From Alphaproteobacteria bacterium (GTDB lineage: Bacteria > Pseudomonadota > Alphaproteobacteria > JACZXZ01), in NCBI GenBank assembly GCA_035625915.1, contig DASPOR010000123.1, positions 1 to 35,474 of the forward strand: a stretch of 35,474 nt of DNA. The letters are read 5' to 3'. Shown piece after piece: positions 1-9,022 of this stretch. A program made the position numbers and the translations under genes. Each line of letters begins with the position of its first letter. The first letter of the stretch is position 1. The notes below the pieces were generated by a model. The model ran no database searches. It worked only from the letters and a program-made list of their open reading frames with translations, and was not told where the DNA came from.

Positions 1-1667
1 ATGTAGAGAGAGAAACCTTTTGCCATCTCCACGGTGATCGCGGGCGGCATGGCGAGCTCCGTCCGATTCACGACCGCGTCGATCAGAACCGGGCCATCAT
101 GGGCGAGTGCCGTGGCGATTCCGTCCTTGACGTCCGACGGATCCTCGAGCCTTATGCCGCGTACACCGATTGCCTCTGCCATCGCCGCGAAATTCGGGTT
201 TTTGAGTTCCGTACCGAAATCGAGAAAGCCCGAGGATTTTTGCTCGAGCTCGATGAAGCCGAGCGCGCCGTTGTTGAAGACGACGACTTTCACTGGCAGT
301 CGAAGCTGCGCGAGGCTCAGAAAATCGCCCATGAGCATTGCGAAGCCGCCGTCGCCCGAGAGCGAGACGACCTGCCGACCTGGAAATGCCGCCTGGGCGC
401 CGATCGCGTGCGCCATCGCGTTGGCCATGGAGCCGTGCCAGAAGGAGCCGACCAACCGCCGCTTGCCATTCATTGCGAGATAGCGTGCCGCCCACACCGT
501 TGGCAGGCCAACGTCGCACGTGAAGACGGCATCCGCGGCGGCACGGTCGCTCACCACCTTGGCGATCTGCTGGGGATGTATCGGCCGCTTGCCTGGCGTG
601 CCGGCTGCAAGGTCGTCGAGCGCCTTGCGCGCCTTGGCATAATGCTCCCGAGCCTGCGAGAGGTGAGCACCGTCGCGCTTCTGTTCCAGGAGCGGCAGCA
701 GCGTCTCGAGCGTCATCCGGATGTCGCCCACGACGCCGAGATCGACCGGCGCGCGGCGGCCGATATTCTCCGCGCGGTTGTCGACTTGCGCAATCCGTAT
801 GCCGGCGCCTTGAGGGTAGAACTGACGATAGGGAAAGTCGGTCCCAAGCATCAGCAGAATGTCGCAATCGAGCATCGCGTAGTAACCGGACGAAAAGCCA
901 ATCAGCCCGGTCATGCCGACATCGTAGGGGTTGTCCCACTCGACATGCTCCTTGCCACGCAACGCATGGACCATCGGCGCTTTAAGGCGCTCGCCGAGCG
1001 CCAAAAGCTCTTTGTGCGCGCCTTGGCATCCCGAACCGCACAACAGAGTCACGCGACCCTCGCCGTTGAGGAGTGTGGCTAGCCGATCGAGGTCCTGCCG
1101 AGCGGGCACAAGAATCGGCGCCGCGGGCAAGAGGCCAGCGGGCTTGGGAGCCGGAGCGTCGGAAGCGGGTCGCAGCGCCACATCGCCCGGCATCACTACC
1201 ACCGAAACGCCCCGTTTGCCGACCGCTTCGCGGATCGCGACCTCAAGCACGCGCGGCATCTGGTTGGCGCCGGAGACGAGTTCGCAATAGTGACTGCATT
1301 CCTTGAAGAGCGTCTGCGGGTGCGTTTCCTGAAAGTATCCGGCACCCACTTCAGCCGAGGGTATCTGTGCGGCGATGGCGAGAACCGGCACGCGCGAGCG
1401 GTGGCAGTCGAACAAGCCGTTGATGAGGTGCAGGTTGCCCGGCCCGCAGCTTCCCGCACAAACGGCGAGCTCACCCGTCAGATGCGCCTCCGCACCCGCC
1501 GCAAATGCCGCCACCTCTTCGTGCCGGACGTGAATCCAATCGATCTTGCCTTGCCGGCGGATTGAGTCCGTAAGGCCATTGAGACTATCGCCTACGATGC
1601 CGTAAACCCGCTTGACGCCGGCTGCGGCCATAACTTCCGCGAATTGATCGGCAACGGTTCTTGCCAT
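1..1667 (-). CDS. poxB: Pyruvate dehydrogenase (quinone) / pyruvate oxidase, 3' end cut by window edge
   Basis: ThDP- and FAD-dependent peripheral membrane enzyme that oxidatively decarboxylates pyruvate to acetate and CO2 and passes electrons to ubiquinone. The minus-strand frame is open from the ATG at 1665-1667 to the window edge (555 codons). The N-terminus closely follows E. coli PoxB as I recall it: GDSLNGL near residue 27, [11 protein letters not shown] with the ThDP-activating Glu at residue 50, and [20 protein letters not shown]. The ThDP-binding GDGGF motif is encoded near 350-330. The last readable residues (AKGFSLY) match the stretch about 23 residues before the E. coli C-terminus, so the lipid-binding activation tail lies outside the window. 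Long ORFs antisense to it are shadows. It is divergent from the P1 peptidase gene. The alternative, another acetolactate-synthase-like enzyme, is unlikely given the PoxB-specific N-terminus. Confidence 0.94.
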   Translation of the reverse strand, partial: MARTVADQFAEVMAAAGVKRVYGIVGDSLNGLTDSIRRQGKIDWIHVRHEEVAAFAAGAEAHLTGELAVCAGSCGPGNLHLINGLFDCHRSRVPVLAIAAQIPSAEVGAGYFQETHPQTLFKECSHYCELVSGANQMPRVLEVAIREAVGKRGVSVVVMPGDVALRPASDAPAPKPAGLLPAAPILVPARQDLDRLATLLNGEGRVTLLCGSGCQGAHKELLALGERLKAPMVHALRGKEHVEWDNPYDVGMTGLIGFSSGYYAMLDCDILLMLGTDFPYRQFYPQGAGIRIAQVDNRAENIGRRAPVDLGVVGDIRMTLETLLPLLEQKRDGAHLSQAREHYAKARKALDDLAAGTPGKRPIHPQQIAKVVSDRAAADAVFTCDVGLPTVWAARYLAMNGKRRLVGSFWHGSMANAMAHAIGAQAAFPGRQVVSLSGDGGFAMLMGDFLSLAQLRLPVKVVVFNNGALGFIELEQKSSGFLDFGTELKNPNFAAMAEAIGVRGIRLEDPSDVKDGIATALAHDGPVLIDAVVNRTELAMPPAITVEMAKGFSLY

Positions 1668-1855
1668 GTCACCCACTCCCCCACTGGCGTCCCACGAGGC
1701 CTGGCTGCGGTATCGCGGGACCAAGCGAATATGTGAGAATTTCCAACCATCTTATCGGTATTATGAATCGAGGGTACGTTCAAACCCCTTTCGGGCTCGC
1801 TTTACACGATCGGAAATCTTCTTTTGACGCAGCGACAGCATATTGGAGGTGCATG

Positions 1856-2950
1856 ATGACGCGTATGCGGCTACGCGATCTCGGAATTACGATTGGGGGT
1901 CTGCCGACTGGAGAATTCAACGCCATCACCGATGTTGCAGGCGTCAAGGTCGGGTACTTCACGTTGATCCGCGACACGCCTCGCGTTTCGCGCACGGGCG
2001 TCACCGCGATATGGCCTCGTGGAGCAGAAATTTGGACCGATTACGTGTTTGCCGGCACCTTCTCGTTCAACGGCAATGGCGAAATGACGGGCCTGCCTTG
2101 GATTGCGGAGCAAGGCACGCTCGGTGCCCCGATCGGAATCACCAACACATATCAGGTGGGCATCGTTCGCGATGCAATATGCGCGCTCGCGGTGCGCGAC
2201 GGCGCATCGCAACTCTTCCACCTGCCGGTCGTCGCGGAGACTTACGATGGCTGGCTCAACGATATTCAGAGCTTCCCGCTTACGATGAAGCATGCATTCG
2301 CCGCTTTCGACGCCGCCATCGGCGGCGGACCCATTGCCGAGGGCAACGTCGGTGGCGGAACGGGAATGATCTGTCATGAATTCAAGGGCGGCACCGGTAC
2401 TGCCTCGCGTGTCGTGACGGAGGATGGTGCGCGCTACACGGTGGGAGCGCTCGTCCAAGCCAATTATGGAATGCGCGAACTCCTGCGCATCGATGGCGTG
2501 CCGGTCGGCCGCGAGATCGGCCTGGAGGTTGTACCCGGACGAACCGCCGGAACGCAGGGATTCCGACGGAACGAGGAAGGCAGCTCAATCATCGTCGTCC
2601 TCGCCACCGACGCGCCACTCATCCCAATCCAGTGCCAACGTCTCGCGCGTCGCGCGACAACTGGCCTCGCCTGGGTTGGCGGCACCGGCGCCAACGGCAG
2701 CGGCGACATCTTTATCGCATTCTCGACCGCCAATCACATTGGACAAAGCGACCGGATCACGAACCTTCGCATGATTGCTCCCGATGCCATGTCCGGCCTT
2801 TTTCGTGCCGCGGCCGAAGCCACCGAAGAGGCGATCGTCAATGCCCTGTGCATGGCAGAAACGATGACAGGCAGAGACGGCCGCACCATCCATGCTTTGC
2901 CGCTAGACCGGCTGCAAGAAATCATGCTGCGTCAAAGGCCGCGGAGCTGA
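1856..2950 (+). CDS. P1-family N-terminal-nucleophile aminopeptidase (DmpA/BapA-like)
   Basis: Probable L-aminopeptidase/D-esterase or beta-aminopeptidase of the DmpA/BapA family, releasing N-terminal residues from small peptides or amides. These precursors cleave themselves before a Ser that becomes the nucleophile of the beta chain. Family motifs are clear: GGTGMICHEFKGGTGTASR, VQANYG, ATDAPL and NGSGDIFIAFSTAN. The likely cleavage is Gly242-Ser243 in EEGSSIIVV. That gives chains of 242 and 122 residues, close to DmpA (249/125), and the Ser of NGSGD (282) then sits at the DmpA Ser288 position. The start was chosen because GGAGG at 1845-1849 lies six bases upstream of 1856; an ATG at 1853 is also possible. 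The upstream extension to 1661 is non-homologous. The following peptide importer suggests uptake and hydrolysis of short peptides, which is inference. Substrate stereochemistry cannot be read from sequence. Confidence 0.92.
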   Translation: MTRMRLRDLGITIGGLPTGEFNAITDVAGVKVGYFTLIRDTPRVSRTGVTAIWPRGAEIWTDYVFAGTFSFNGNGEMTGLPWIAEQGTLGAPIGITNTYQVGIVRDAICALAVRDGASQLFHLPVVAETYDGWLNDIQSFPLTMKHAFAAFDAAIGGGPIAEGNVGGGTGMICHEFKGGTGTASRVVTEDGARYTVGALVQANYGMRELLRIDGVPVGREIGLEVVPGRTAGTQGFRRNEEGSSIIVVLATDAPLIPIQCQRLARRATTGLAWVGGTGANGSGDIFIAFSTANHIGQSDRITNLRMIAPDAMSGLFRAAAEATEEAIVNALCMAETMTGRDGRTIHALPLDRLQEIMLRQRPRS

Positions 2951-3440
2951 CGCTTCGCTCCAATATCGCGCCGGAGCGATTATCGCCTCATGGAGGTGCG
3001 TGGTGGTTTGACGATGGAGCGACCGTCGTGCCGATGGCTGAGCTTGCTTGACACCCGGCGAGAACGGCAGCTAGGGTTAATGCAGCAAAATCAATATGCC
3101 GGAAGCATTCCGGCACAACGAAGAAAGTAGCCGGCGGCTAACAGGGATGATCACGCGCGCGATCAGCGTGGGGTAGAGATTCCCCTCGGTGCGTCGAGGG
3201 TGGAGAAGGCGAAAGTCGCGCATTTTCGGGCATGCCTCGCAGCCAGGTCACCAATCGTATGGCTGGAGGGAGGAGGAGCATCCGGCTGCTTCGATCGAAG
3301 CTGTCGAGACAAGCAAGCTTCTCCTTCACCGGCACAGAGCGCGCTTGTCGTTAAACGCCGGTTGCTGCTGAACGTAACTGCGGCCGCGGCTTGCAAGAAA
3401 AATGGCCTGCGGCGGGGCGCTAGCGAAAGGGGGGTGAGCC
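2951..3440. other. 490-bp intergenic region between P1 peptidase and peptide importer
   Basis: No convincing gene. Short ORFs on both strands (for example 3200-3448) lack a good ribosome-binding site, recognisable motifs or coding character. The region holds one perfect inverted repeat (3097-3115) and should contain the promoter and leader of the importer genes, but I could not assign -35/-10 boxes with confidence. Confidence 0.6.
3097..3115. terminator. Short perfect hairpin downstream of the P1 peptidase gene
   Basis: TGCCGGAA and TTCCGGCA form an 8-bp perfect inverted repeat around a 3-nt loop (GCA), about 145 bp after the peptidase stop. There is no T-tract on either side, so an intrinsic terminator is doubtful. 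An operator or mRNA-processing hairpin is equally possible. Confidence 0.35.
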
Positions 3441-5045
3441 ATGTTTAAGATTTCACGTCGCGACATTGGAGCCTTGCTGATCGGTGCAGGACTAGCCGCA
3501 CTCGCCGGCGTCACGGGTGTTCAGGGCGCCACCCCAGGCGACACGCTCGTCATGGCAAAAGCTATCGACGACATCATCTCGCTCGACCCTGCGGAGGTTT
3601 ACGAATTCTCGGGGGGCGAAATCATTAACAATGTCTACGACCGGATCATGACCTTCGACCCGAAGGATTTCACGAAGCTGGTCGGTGGCGCTGCCGAAAG
3701 CTACGCGGTGTCGGATGACGGATTGACGCTCACGCTCAAAATGCGCAAGGGCATCAAATTCCCCTCGGGCCGTGAATCGACCGCCGGCGACGCCGCATTT
3801 TCGCTTCAGCGGGTCGTGATCCTCGACAAGACGCCGGCTTTCATCCTGACCCAGTTCGGCTGGACGAAAGATAATGTAAAGGAGATGGTAACGGCACCGG
3901 ACGATTCGACCCTCGTGCTCAAAATCACCAAGCCATTCGCGCCGACTTTCGTTCTTAATTGCCTTACCTCGGGCGTCGGGTCCGTGGTCGACCAGGAAGA
4001 AGCCATGAAGCACGCCCAGGGTGACGATTTGGGTTACAACTGGCTCAAGACCAACTCGGCGGGCTCGGGCGCATACAAGGTCGTCAGCTGGAATGCCAAG
4101 GATTCCGTCGTGCTCGAAGCCAACCCAAATTTTCATGCTGGACCCGCCAAGCTCAAGCGCGTGGTAATTCGCCATGTAGGCGAGGCGACGGCACAACGCC
4201 TGCTGCTCGAGAAGGGCGACGCCGACATCGCACGCAATCTGACCGCCGATCAGATCAAGGCGATCGCCGGCAACAAAGAGCTCGTTGTTCAAACCGAGCC
4301 GAAGACCAACATTTACTACTTTGCGGTCAACGTGAAAGATCCGACCCTGGCGAATCCCAAGGTGCAGCAGGCGCTTCGCTGGCTTATCGATTACCAGGGG
4401 ATGGAAAAGACCTTCTTGGAAGGTCAATTCAAGGTCCATCAGGCATTCTGGGGCAGCGGCTCGGCGGGTGCGCTCGACGACACGCCGTTCCATCTCGATG
4501 TCGCAAAGGCCAAGGCTCTGCTTGCGGAGGCCGGTGTTGCCAACGGGTTCACCATCGACATCGACGTCGCCAACGCACCACCATTTCCCGACGTAGCCCA
4601 GTCGGTCCAGTCGACCTTCGGTCAAGCCGGCATCAAGGTAAATCTTGTTCAGGCCGATCAGCGCCAGGTCATCACCAAATACCGTGCGCGCAAGCATCAG
4701 GGTGTCCTGCTCTATTGGTCGCCCGATTATCTCGACCCGCATTCGACCGCCGACTATTTCGCGAGGAACCCCGACAATTCCGATGACGCGAAGACCAAGA
4801 CCATCGCATGGCGCAATTCGTGGGATATTCCGGAACTCACGAAGGAGACCGATGCCGCCCTCCTTGAGAAAGACTCGACCAAGCGGATGGGCGACTATGT
4901 GACGCTCCAACGCAAGCTCCAGCAGGCCGGCCCGATCATGATCATGTTTCAGCAGAACGAACAGGCCGTGGCGCGCAGCAACGTAAAGGGCTTCATTTTG
5001 GGTCCGAGTTTCGACACGGTGGTCTATTGGCAGACAACGAAGTAG
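3441..5045 (+). CDS. Peptide ABC transporter substrate-binding protein (SBP family 5)
   Basis: Periplasmic binding protein of the DppA/OppA family, 534 residues, which delivers di- or oligopeptides (or peptide-like ligands) to the downstream permeases. The N-terminus MFKISRRDIGALLIGAG has a twin-arginine-like pair at residues 6-7, a hydrophobic stretch and a likely cleavage near GVQG-AT (residue 29). The mature part has the family-5 layout: SLDPAEVYEFSGGEIINNVYD near the start, then the LTLTLKMRKGIKFPSG region, then a C-terminal lobe with LYWSPDYLDPHS. AAGGGGGGTGAGCC directly precedes the ATG. It is the first gene of the dppABCDF-like cluster, with a 44-nt gap to the first permease. The ligand cannot be told from sequence; the neighbouring aminopeptidase favours short or unusual peptides. 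Confidence 0.93.
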   Translation: MFKISRRDIGALLIGAGLAALAGVTGVQGATPGDTLVMAKAIDDIISLDPAEVYEFSGGEIINNVYDRIMTFDPKDFTKLVGGAAESYAVSDDGLTLTLKMRKGIKFPSGRESTAGDAAFSLQRVVILDKTPAFILTQFGWTKDNVKEMVTAPDDSTLVLKITKPFAPTFVLNCLTSGVGSVVDQEEAMKHAQGDDLGYNWLKTNSAGSGAYKVVSWNAKDSVVLEANPNFHAGPAKLKRVVIRHVGEATAQRLLLEKGDADIARNLTADQIKAIAGNKELVVQTEPKTNIYYFAVNVKDPTLANPKVQQALRWLIDYQGMEKTFLEGQFKVHQAFWGSGSAGALDDTPFHLDVAKAKALLAEAGVANGFTIDIDVANAPPFPDVAQSVQSTFGQAGIKVNLVQADQRQVITKYRARKHQGVLLYWSPDYLDPHSTADYFARNPDNSDDAKTKTIAWRNSWDIPELTKETDAALLEKDSTKRMGDYVTLQRKLQQAGPIMIMFQQNEQAVARSNVKGFILGPSFDTVVYWQTTK

Positions 5046-5089
5046 TCGGCTGAATATCCGACGGAGCGGGAGGGTGACGGACAAACACG

Positions 5090-6127
5090 ATGGCGAGCGC
5101 TGACATTGCCAAGTTGGTCGTCCGGAACAGCGGCCGATTTGCCTTCACCCTCGCGCTCACTCTGACCGGCCTGATCTTCGTCACATTTGTGATCGGGCGG
5201 CTTTTACCGATCGATCCAGTCGTTGCGATTGTCGGCGACAGGGCGTCGCACGAGGTTTATGTCCGAGTACGCCATGAGATCGGATTGGACCTTCCGATCT
5301 ACGTGCAATTTTGGAGGTACCTCACTGGAATTCTCTCCGGAAATTTTGGCAACTCCGTCATGTCAAGCCGTCCGGTGGTCGAGGACCTTACGAACTTCTT
5401 TCCGGCAACCTTCGAGCTCGCAACCATTTCCACCCTCATCGGTCTGATCGCCGGAATACCCGCCGGCGTGATCGCGGCAGCCCGCCGAGGCGCCTTGTTC
5501 GACCACGCGGTTCGCGTCGTCGCACTCGTCGGCTATTCGGTGCCCGTATTCTGGCTCGGGCTGGTGGCGCTTCTGATCTTTTACGTCGACCTCGGCGTCG
5601 TCGCAGGACCCGGTCGGATCGACATCGCCTACCAATATTCGATTGAGCATGTGACGGGCATAATGCTGATTGACACGTTGCTTGCCCGCAATTGGGACGC
5701 ATTCGAAAACGCCGTGTCGCACACAATTTTGCCTTGCGCCATCCTCGGTTACTATTCGATGGCTTACATCACGCGGATGACCCGGGGCTTCATGCTGGAG
5801 CAACTTCAACAGGAATACATCACAACCGCCTTGGTAAAGGGTCTTTCTGAGCGCAGAGTGATCTGGGTCCACGCCTTCCGCAACATAATGGTTCCGCTCA
5901 TTACCGTGATCGCGCTTGCCTATGCGAATTTGCTTGAGGGAGCCGTTTTGACGGAAACGATCTTCGCCTGGCCGGGTGTGGGGCTATACATCACCCAATC
6001 GCTGTTCAGCGCCGACCTGAACGGTGTCCTTGGTGGGACGATCCTGGTCGGCGCGTGCTTTGTGCTGATCAATGTGGCGGCCGACCAGCTTTATCGCTTT
6101 TTCGACCCGAGGGCGCGCGCGCGATGA
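5090..6127 (+). CDS. Peptide ABC transporter permease, DppB/OppB type
   Basis: Inner-membrane permease subunit of 345 residues. The N-terminal hydrophobic segment (LTLTGLIFVTFVIGRLLPIDP) is typical of DppB/OppB. Several further membrane spans follow, and the EAA-type cytoplasmic loop is visible as EYITTALVKGLSERRVIWVHAFRN, where the ATPases dock. A GGGAGG sequence lies about 16 nt upstream of the ATG, rather far for a ribosome-binding site, but there is no better in-frame start. Its stop overlaps the next ATG in an ATGA arrangement, so the two permeases are probably translationally coupled. Confidence 0.95.
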   Translation: MASADIAKLVVRNSGRFAFTLALTLTGLIFVTFVIGRLLPIDPVVAIVGDRASHEVYVRVRHEIGLDLPIYVQFWRYLTGILSGNFGNSVMSSRPVVEDLTNFFPATFELATISTLIGLIAGIPAGVIAAARRGALFDHAVRVVALVGYSVPVFWLGLVALLIFYVDLGVVAGPGRIDIAYQYSIEHVTGIMLIDTLLARNWDAFENAVSHTILPCAILGYYSMAYITRMTRGFMLEQLQQEYITTALVKGLSERRVIWVHAFRNIMVPLITVIALAYANLLEGAVLTETIFAWPGVGLYITQSLFSADLNGVLGGTILVGACFVLINVAADQLYRFFDPRARAR

Positions 6128-7017
6128 GTCTCTCCACCTGGCTGCTGACCGACACGCCGCGCTCCCGAGCGCAAGCTCGCCTTGGCAATGCTTTTCTCAG
6201 CGCAACGACGCTTCTTTCAAACCGGCTGACGCTTATCGGCCTTGTCCTGGTTCTTTCCATGGTGGTCGCGGCAGTATTCGCGCCGTGGCTCGCCACGCAG
6301 GACCCGTTGGCCCAGAGCCTCGCCGAGCGGTTGCTACCGCCCTCGACCATGCACCTCATGGGCACGGACCAGCTTGGGCGCGACATCTTTAGCAGGGTGA
6401 TCTACGGCTCGCGCATTACACTCACCATTGTGGTTCTCGTTGCGGTGATCGTCGGCCCGCTCGGTCTCGTCATCGGAACGGTGGCGGGGTACCTGGGTGG
6501 GGCCGTCGACACCGTTCTGATGCGCGTTACCGATATTTTCATGGCCTTTCCCCGCCTTGTTCTAGCACTTGCCTTCGCCGCGGCACTCGGTCCCGGGATC
6601 GACAATGCCGTCATTGCGATCGCCATCACCACCTGGCCGCCATATGCCCGTATCGCACGCGCCGAAACGATCGTACTGACGGGCAGCGACTTCATTTCGG
6701 CAATCCGCCTGATCGGCGCATCCAAGTCTCGTATTCTTATTGGGCATATAGCCCCACTTTGCATTTCCTCTGTGGTGATCCGGCTCACGCTCGACATGGC
6801 CGGAATCATCCTGATCGCGGCGGGGCTTGGCTTCCTCGGCCTTGGCGCCCAACCTCCAGCACCGGAATGGGGTGCGATGGTCGCGACGGGCAGAGACTAT
6901 CTGATCGACCAGTGGTGGGTTGCCACGATGCCCGGCATCGCGATTTTCATGGTGAGCCTCGGTTTCAATCTGCTTGGCGACGGGCTGCGCGATATTCTCG
7001 ATCCCAAATTGCGGTAG
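6124..7017 (+). CDS. Peptide ABC transporter permease, DppC/OppC type
   Basis: Second permease, 297 residues, paired with the DppB-like protein as a heterodimeric channel. The N-terminus has the OppC_N layout: a short cytoplasmic arm, a membrane span (LIGLVLVLSMVVAAVFAPWLA) and then the family motif MGTDQLGRDIFSRVIYGSR. The EAA loop reads FISAIRLIGASKSRILIGHI, and the C-terminus ends NLLGDGLRDILDPKLR, a typical DppC ending. The ATG at 6124 was chosen because it overlaps the upstream stop; the longer reading back to 6055 runs inside dppB and is unlikely. Confidence 0.95.
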   Translation: MSLSTWLLTDTPRSRAQARLGNAFLSATTLLSNRLTLIGLVLVLSMVVAAVFAPWLATQDPLAQSLAERLLPPSTMHLMGTDQLGRDIFSRVIYGSRITLTIVVLVAVIVGPLGLVIGTVAGYLGGAVDTVLMRVTDIFMAFPRLVLALAFAAALGPGIDNAVIAIAITTWPPYARIARAETIVLTGSDFISAIRLIGASKSRILIGHIAPLCISSVVIRLTLDMAGIILIAAGLGFLGLGAQPPAPEWGAMVATGRDYLIDQWWVATMPGIAIFMVSLGFNLLGDGLRDILDPKLR

Positions 7018-7023
7018 GCGGGA

Positions 7024-7875
7024 GTGACAGGCCCCCTTCTCCATATCGAAGATCTTCACGTGGACTTTCACTCGCGAAAAGGCGAGACGAATGCCGTGCG
7101 GGGTGTGAGCTGGCAAATGGGTCGAGAAAAACTCGGCATCGTCGGTGAGTCCGGTTCGGGAAAATCGCTCTCGGTCCGCGCCTTGCTCGGTCTTGTTCGC
7201 CCGCCCGGGGAAGTTCGCGCGCGGCGGCTCGAGCTCGACGGCGTCGATCTCAGGGCGTTGTCGGCGCGACAATGGCAGAGCATCCGCGGTCGCCGTATTT
7301 CGATGGTCCTGCAGGATCCGCGCTACTCGCTTAACCCCGTAATGCGCATCGGCGATCAAATCGCCGAGGCATACCTTGCTCATCACGACGTGAGCCACGG
7401 CGAGGCGCAGGCGCGGGCACTCGACATGCTGGCCGCCGTCCACATACGCGACCCGGAGCGCGTGGCGCGCGCCTATCAGCATGAGCTGAGCGGCGGGATG
7501 GGGCAGCGCGCCATGATCGCCATGATGCTGATGCCGGAGCCCGAAATCTTGATCGCCGACGAGCCGACGTCGGCGCTCGATATCAGCGTTCAGACCCAGG
7601 TGTTGTCCATCATCGACGAGATGGTCACGAGCCGGGGCATGGGGCTCATTTTCATCAGCCACGATCTGCAACTCGTTGCGAGTTTCTGCGACCGGGTTTT
7701 GATCATGTATGGCGGACGCGTCGTGGAAGAACGTCTTGCCAAGGAATTGCCCACCGCCACACACCCTTATACCCGTGGTTTGCTCGCGTGCTTGCCTCGG
7801 CTGGGCGAGCGTCGGGAGAGCCTGGCCGTACTAGAGCGCGATAATGCCTGGAGCCGCGAGGTCGAGGCACCATGA
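7024..7875 (+). CDS. Peptide ABC transporter ATPase, DppD/OppD type
   Basis: Cytoplasmic ATPase of 283 residues. It has Walker A GESGSGKS near residues 42-49, a Q-loop (VLQDPRYSLNP), signature LSGGMGQR, Walker B ILIADEPTSAL and an H-loop (FISHDLQ). The start is GTG at 7024. The upstream stop at 7015-7017 is in the same frame and only two codons away, so no earlier start exists, and a later one would remove the first beta-strand. A GCGGGAG abuts the start. The C-terminus has the oligopeptide-type HPYTRGLLACLPRLGERR segment. The stop overlaps the next start (ATGA). It works with the following ATPase as a heterodimer. Confidence 0.95.
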   Translation: MTGPLLHIEDLHVDFHSRKGETNAVRGVSWQMGREKLGIVGESGSGKSLSVRALLGLVRPPGEVRARRLELDGVDLRALSARQWQSIRGRRISMVLQDPRYSLNPVMRIGDQIAEAYLAHHDVSHGEAQARALDMLAAVHIRDPERVARAYQHELSGGMGQRAMIAMMLMPEPEILIADEPTSALDISVQTQVLSIIDEMVTSRGMGLIFISHDLQLVASFCDRVLIMYGGRVVEERLAKELPTATHPYTRGLLACLPRLGERRESLAVLERDNAWSREVEAP

Positions 7876-8651
7876 TCGAAATCCTGGATCTTCACGTTCG
7901 ATTTGGATCGGTGCATGCCTTGCGCGGCGTTTCAATGACGATCGAAAAGGGCCAGAGCTATGGCCTTGTCGGTGAATCGGGCTCGGGAAAGACCACCGTT
8001 TTGCGCGCCCTTACGGGACTGATTGAGAATTGGACCGGACATATACACTTTGCCGGCGAAGCGCTGTCGCACCGCCGCACGAAGGCGTTTCACAAGGCAG
8101 TGCAAATGGTTTTCCAGGACCCCTACGGGTCGTTACATCCGCGCCACACAGTGGACCGAATTCTATCCGAGCCGCTTATCATTCACGGCTTCGACCGGAT
8201 CGAAGCGCGCATCCTTTCGACGCTATCCGATGTCGGCCTTGGACCTTCATTCCGCTTCCGTTATCCTCACCAGCTTTCAGGCGGGCAGCGTCAGAGAATC
8301 GCGATCGCAAGGGCCATTATCATGGAACCGCTCGTGCTGCTCCTCGACGAACCGACCTCTGCCCTCGACGTTTCAGTGCAGGCCGAAATCCTGAATCTGC
8401 TGAAGCGATTACAACGAGAGCATGGATTGACGTTCCTGCTGGTGAGCCACAATCTTCCGGTGATCGCTCACATGTGCACTCGGGTGAGCGTCATGAACGC
8501 CGGCTTGGTCCTCGAGGAATTGAGCTCGGACGAACTGCATCGGCGTCGCGCTAATTCCGCCTATACCCAACGCCTGCTTGCGGCGAGCGAAGGGTATCAT
8601 CCAGCGCTCGTCAGGGATCTCGCCGCCCTGGCGATCGAGGAAGGTCGTTAG
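7872..8651 (+). CDS. Peptide ABC transporter ATPase, DppF/OppF type
   Basis: Second ATPase, 259 residues, last gene of the importer. It has Walker A GESGSGKT near residues 35-42, Q-loop VFQDPYGSLHP, signature LSGGQRQR, Walker [18 protein letters not shown] and H-loop VSHNLPVIAHMC. It is short compared with many DppF/OppF proteins, and I saw no cysteine-rich iron-sulfur extension of the kind found at some DppD/OppD/F C-termini. The ATG overlaps the dppD stop by four bases, indicating coupling. About 130 bp after its stop lies palindromic element A. Confidence 0.95.
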   Translation: MIEILDLHVRFGSVHALRGVSMTIEKGQSYGLVGESGSGKTTVLRALTGLIENWTGHIHFAGEALSHRRTKAFHKAVQMVFQDPYGSLHPRHTVDRILSEPLIIHGFDRIEARILSTLSDVGLGPSFRFRYPHQLSGGQRQRIAIARAIIMEPLVLLLDEPTSALDVSVQAEILNLLKRLQREHGLTFLLVSHNLPVIAHMCTRVSVMNAGLVLEELSSDELHRRRANSAYTQRLLAASEGYHPALVRDLAALAIEEGR

Positions 8652-8781
8652 TTTCGTGAGCGCGCCACCACGGCGTTCCACGGCGCCGGCGTCACCGCCA
8701 AATCGCCGGAAAATAAGCGCTCGAAAGGTCTCGAAAAAATCGAACGGCAAATCGCCGCGCAGAATATTAATATTTGAAGCC

Positions 8782-8857
8782 TAGTGTGGTGAATTTGAAG
8801 TTCCTAACATTTTGGTGGCATCCGCGTTTAGGAACTTCAAATCCGAATACCACACTA
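8782..8857 (+). repeat. Palindromic element A (76 bp), full copy upstream of hemA
   Basis: The outer arms TAGTGTGGT (8782-8790) and ACCACACTA (8849-8857) are perfect 9-bp inverted repeats. The inner arms (8793-8806 and 8829-8842, ATTTGAAGTTCCTA and its complement) are a perfect 14-bp inverted repeat. A 22-nt loop (8807-8828) separates them. The element matches the reverse complement of element B at 70 of 76 positions, loop included. It carries no ORF. Terminal repeats, small size and multiple copies suggest a MITE- or REP-like non-autonomous repeat. The flanking TA/TA would fit a TA-targeting transposase, but element B lacks this, so the mechanism is unproven. Confidence 0.9.
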
Positions 8858-8889
8858 AATACTATATATTGGTCGTGCGGCTTTGAATG

Positions 8890-8932
8890 CGAAATTCGCT
8901 CCCGGTCCCGTCCTTTTATATTGCGAATTTCG
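8890..8932 (+). promoter_or_regulatory. Inverted repeat in hemA leader
   Basis: CGAAATTCGC (8890-8899) and GCGAATTTCG (8923-8932) are perfect 10-bp inverted copies 23 nt apart, between element A and the hemA start. They could be paired operator half-sites or the stem of an mRNA hairpin. The AT-rich spacer (TTTTATATT) might overlap a promoter. No regulator can be named from sequence alone. Confidence 0.4.
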
Positions 8933-9022
8933 GGTTCGCCACACGAGCGTTCCGGGGGTTTGCTTCCCAAGGGGAATAACGCCGGATGCGCGTGCGACTT
9001 TATTTTCGGTCAGAAGGCACAC

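Larger units (their letters stand above)
8652..9022 (+). promoter_or_regulatory. 371-bp upstream region of hemA
   Basis: No gene. A 68-codon ORF (8578-8784) and an N-terminal extension of the hemA frame (from 8774) both run through the palindrome and look spurious. Contents in order: about 130 bp without clear signals, the 76-bp palindromic element A (8782-8857), an AT-rich stretch near 8858-8872, an inverted repeat (8890-8932), and the hemA ribosome-binding site AGAAGG at 9012-9017. The hemA promoter is expected after element A, but its boxes could not be fixed. Confidence 0.5.

Noticed and set aside
99..1082. 327-codon plus-strand ORF and a 280-codon minus-strand ORF overlapping poxB
   Set aside because: Both are out of frame with the PoxB reading frame, which is open and homologous throughout; their translations are low-complexity or motif-free.
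3200..3448. 82-codon ORF upstream of the peptide-binding protein
   Set aside because: No good ribosome-binding site, motif or signal; it overlaps the start of a well-supported gene.
3492..5084. 530-codon minus-strand ORF antisense to the peptide-binding protein gene
   Set aside because: It is a shadow frame produced by high GC third-position bias. The plus-strand product has full family homology, a signal peptide and a ribosome-binding site; the antisense product has no recognisable motif.
8578..8784. 68-codon ORF ending at the TAG of element A
   Set aside because: It overlaps the dppF 3' end, is basic and low in information, and has no ribosome-binding site. It looked tempting because elements C and D also start at stop codons, but it is most likely chance.
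8774..9022. N-terminal extension of hemA through element A
   Set aside because: The extension reads through a palindromic repeat, has no homology to HemA, and a proper ribosome-binding site precedes the ATG at 9023.
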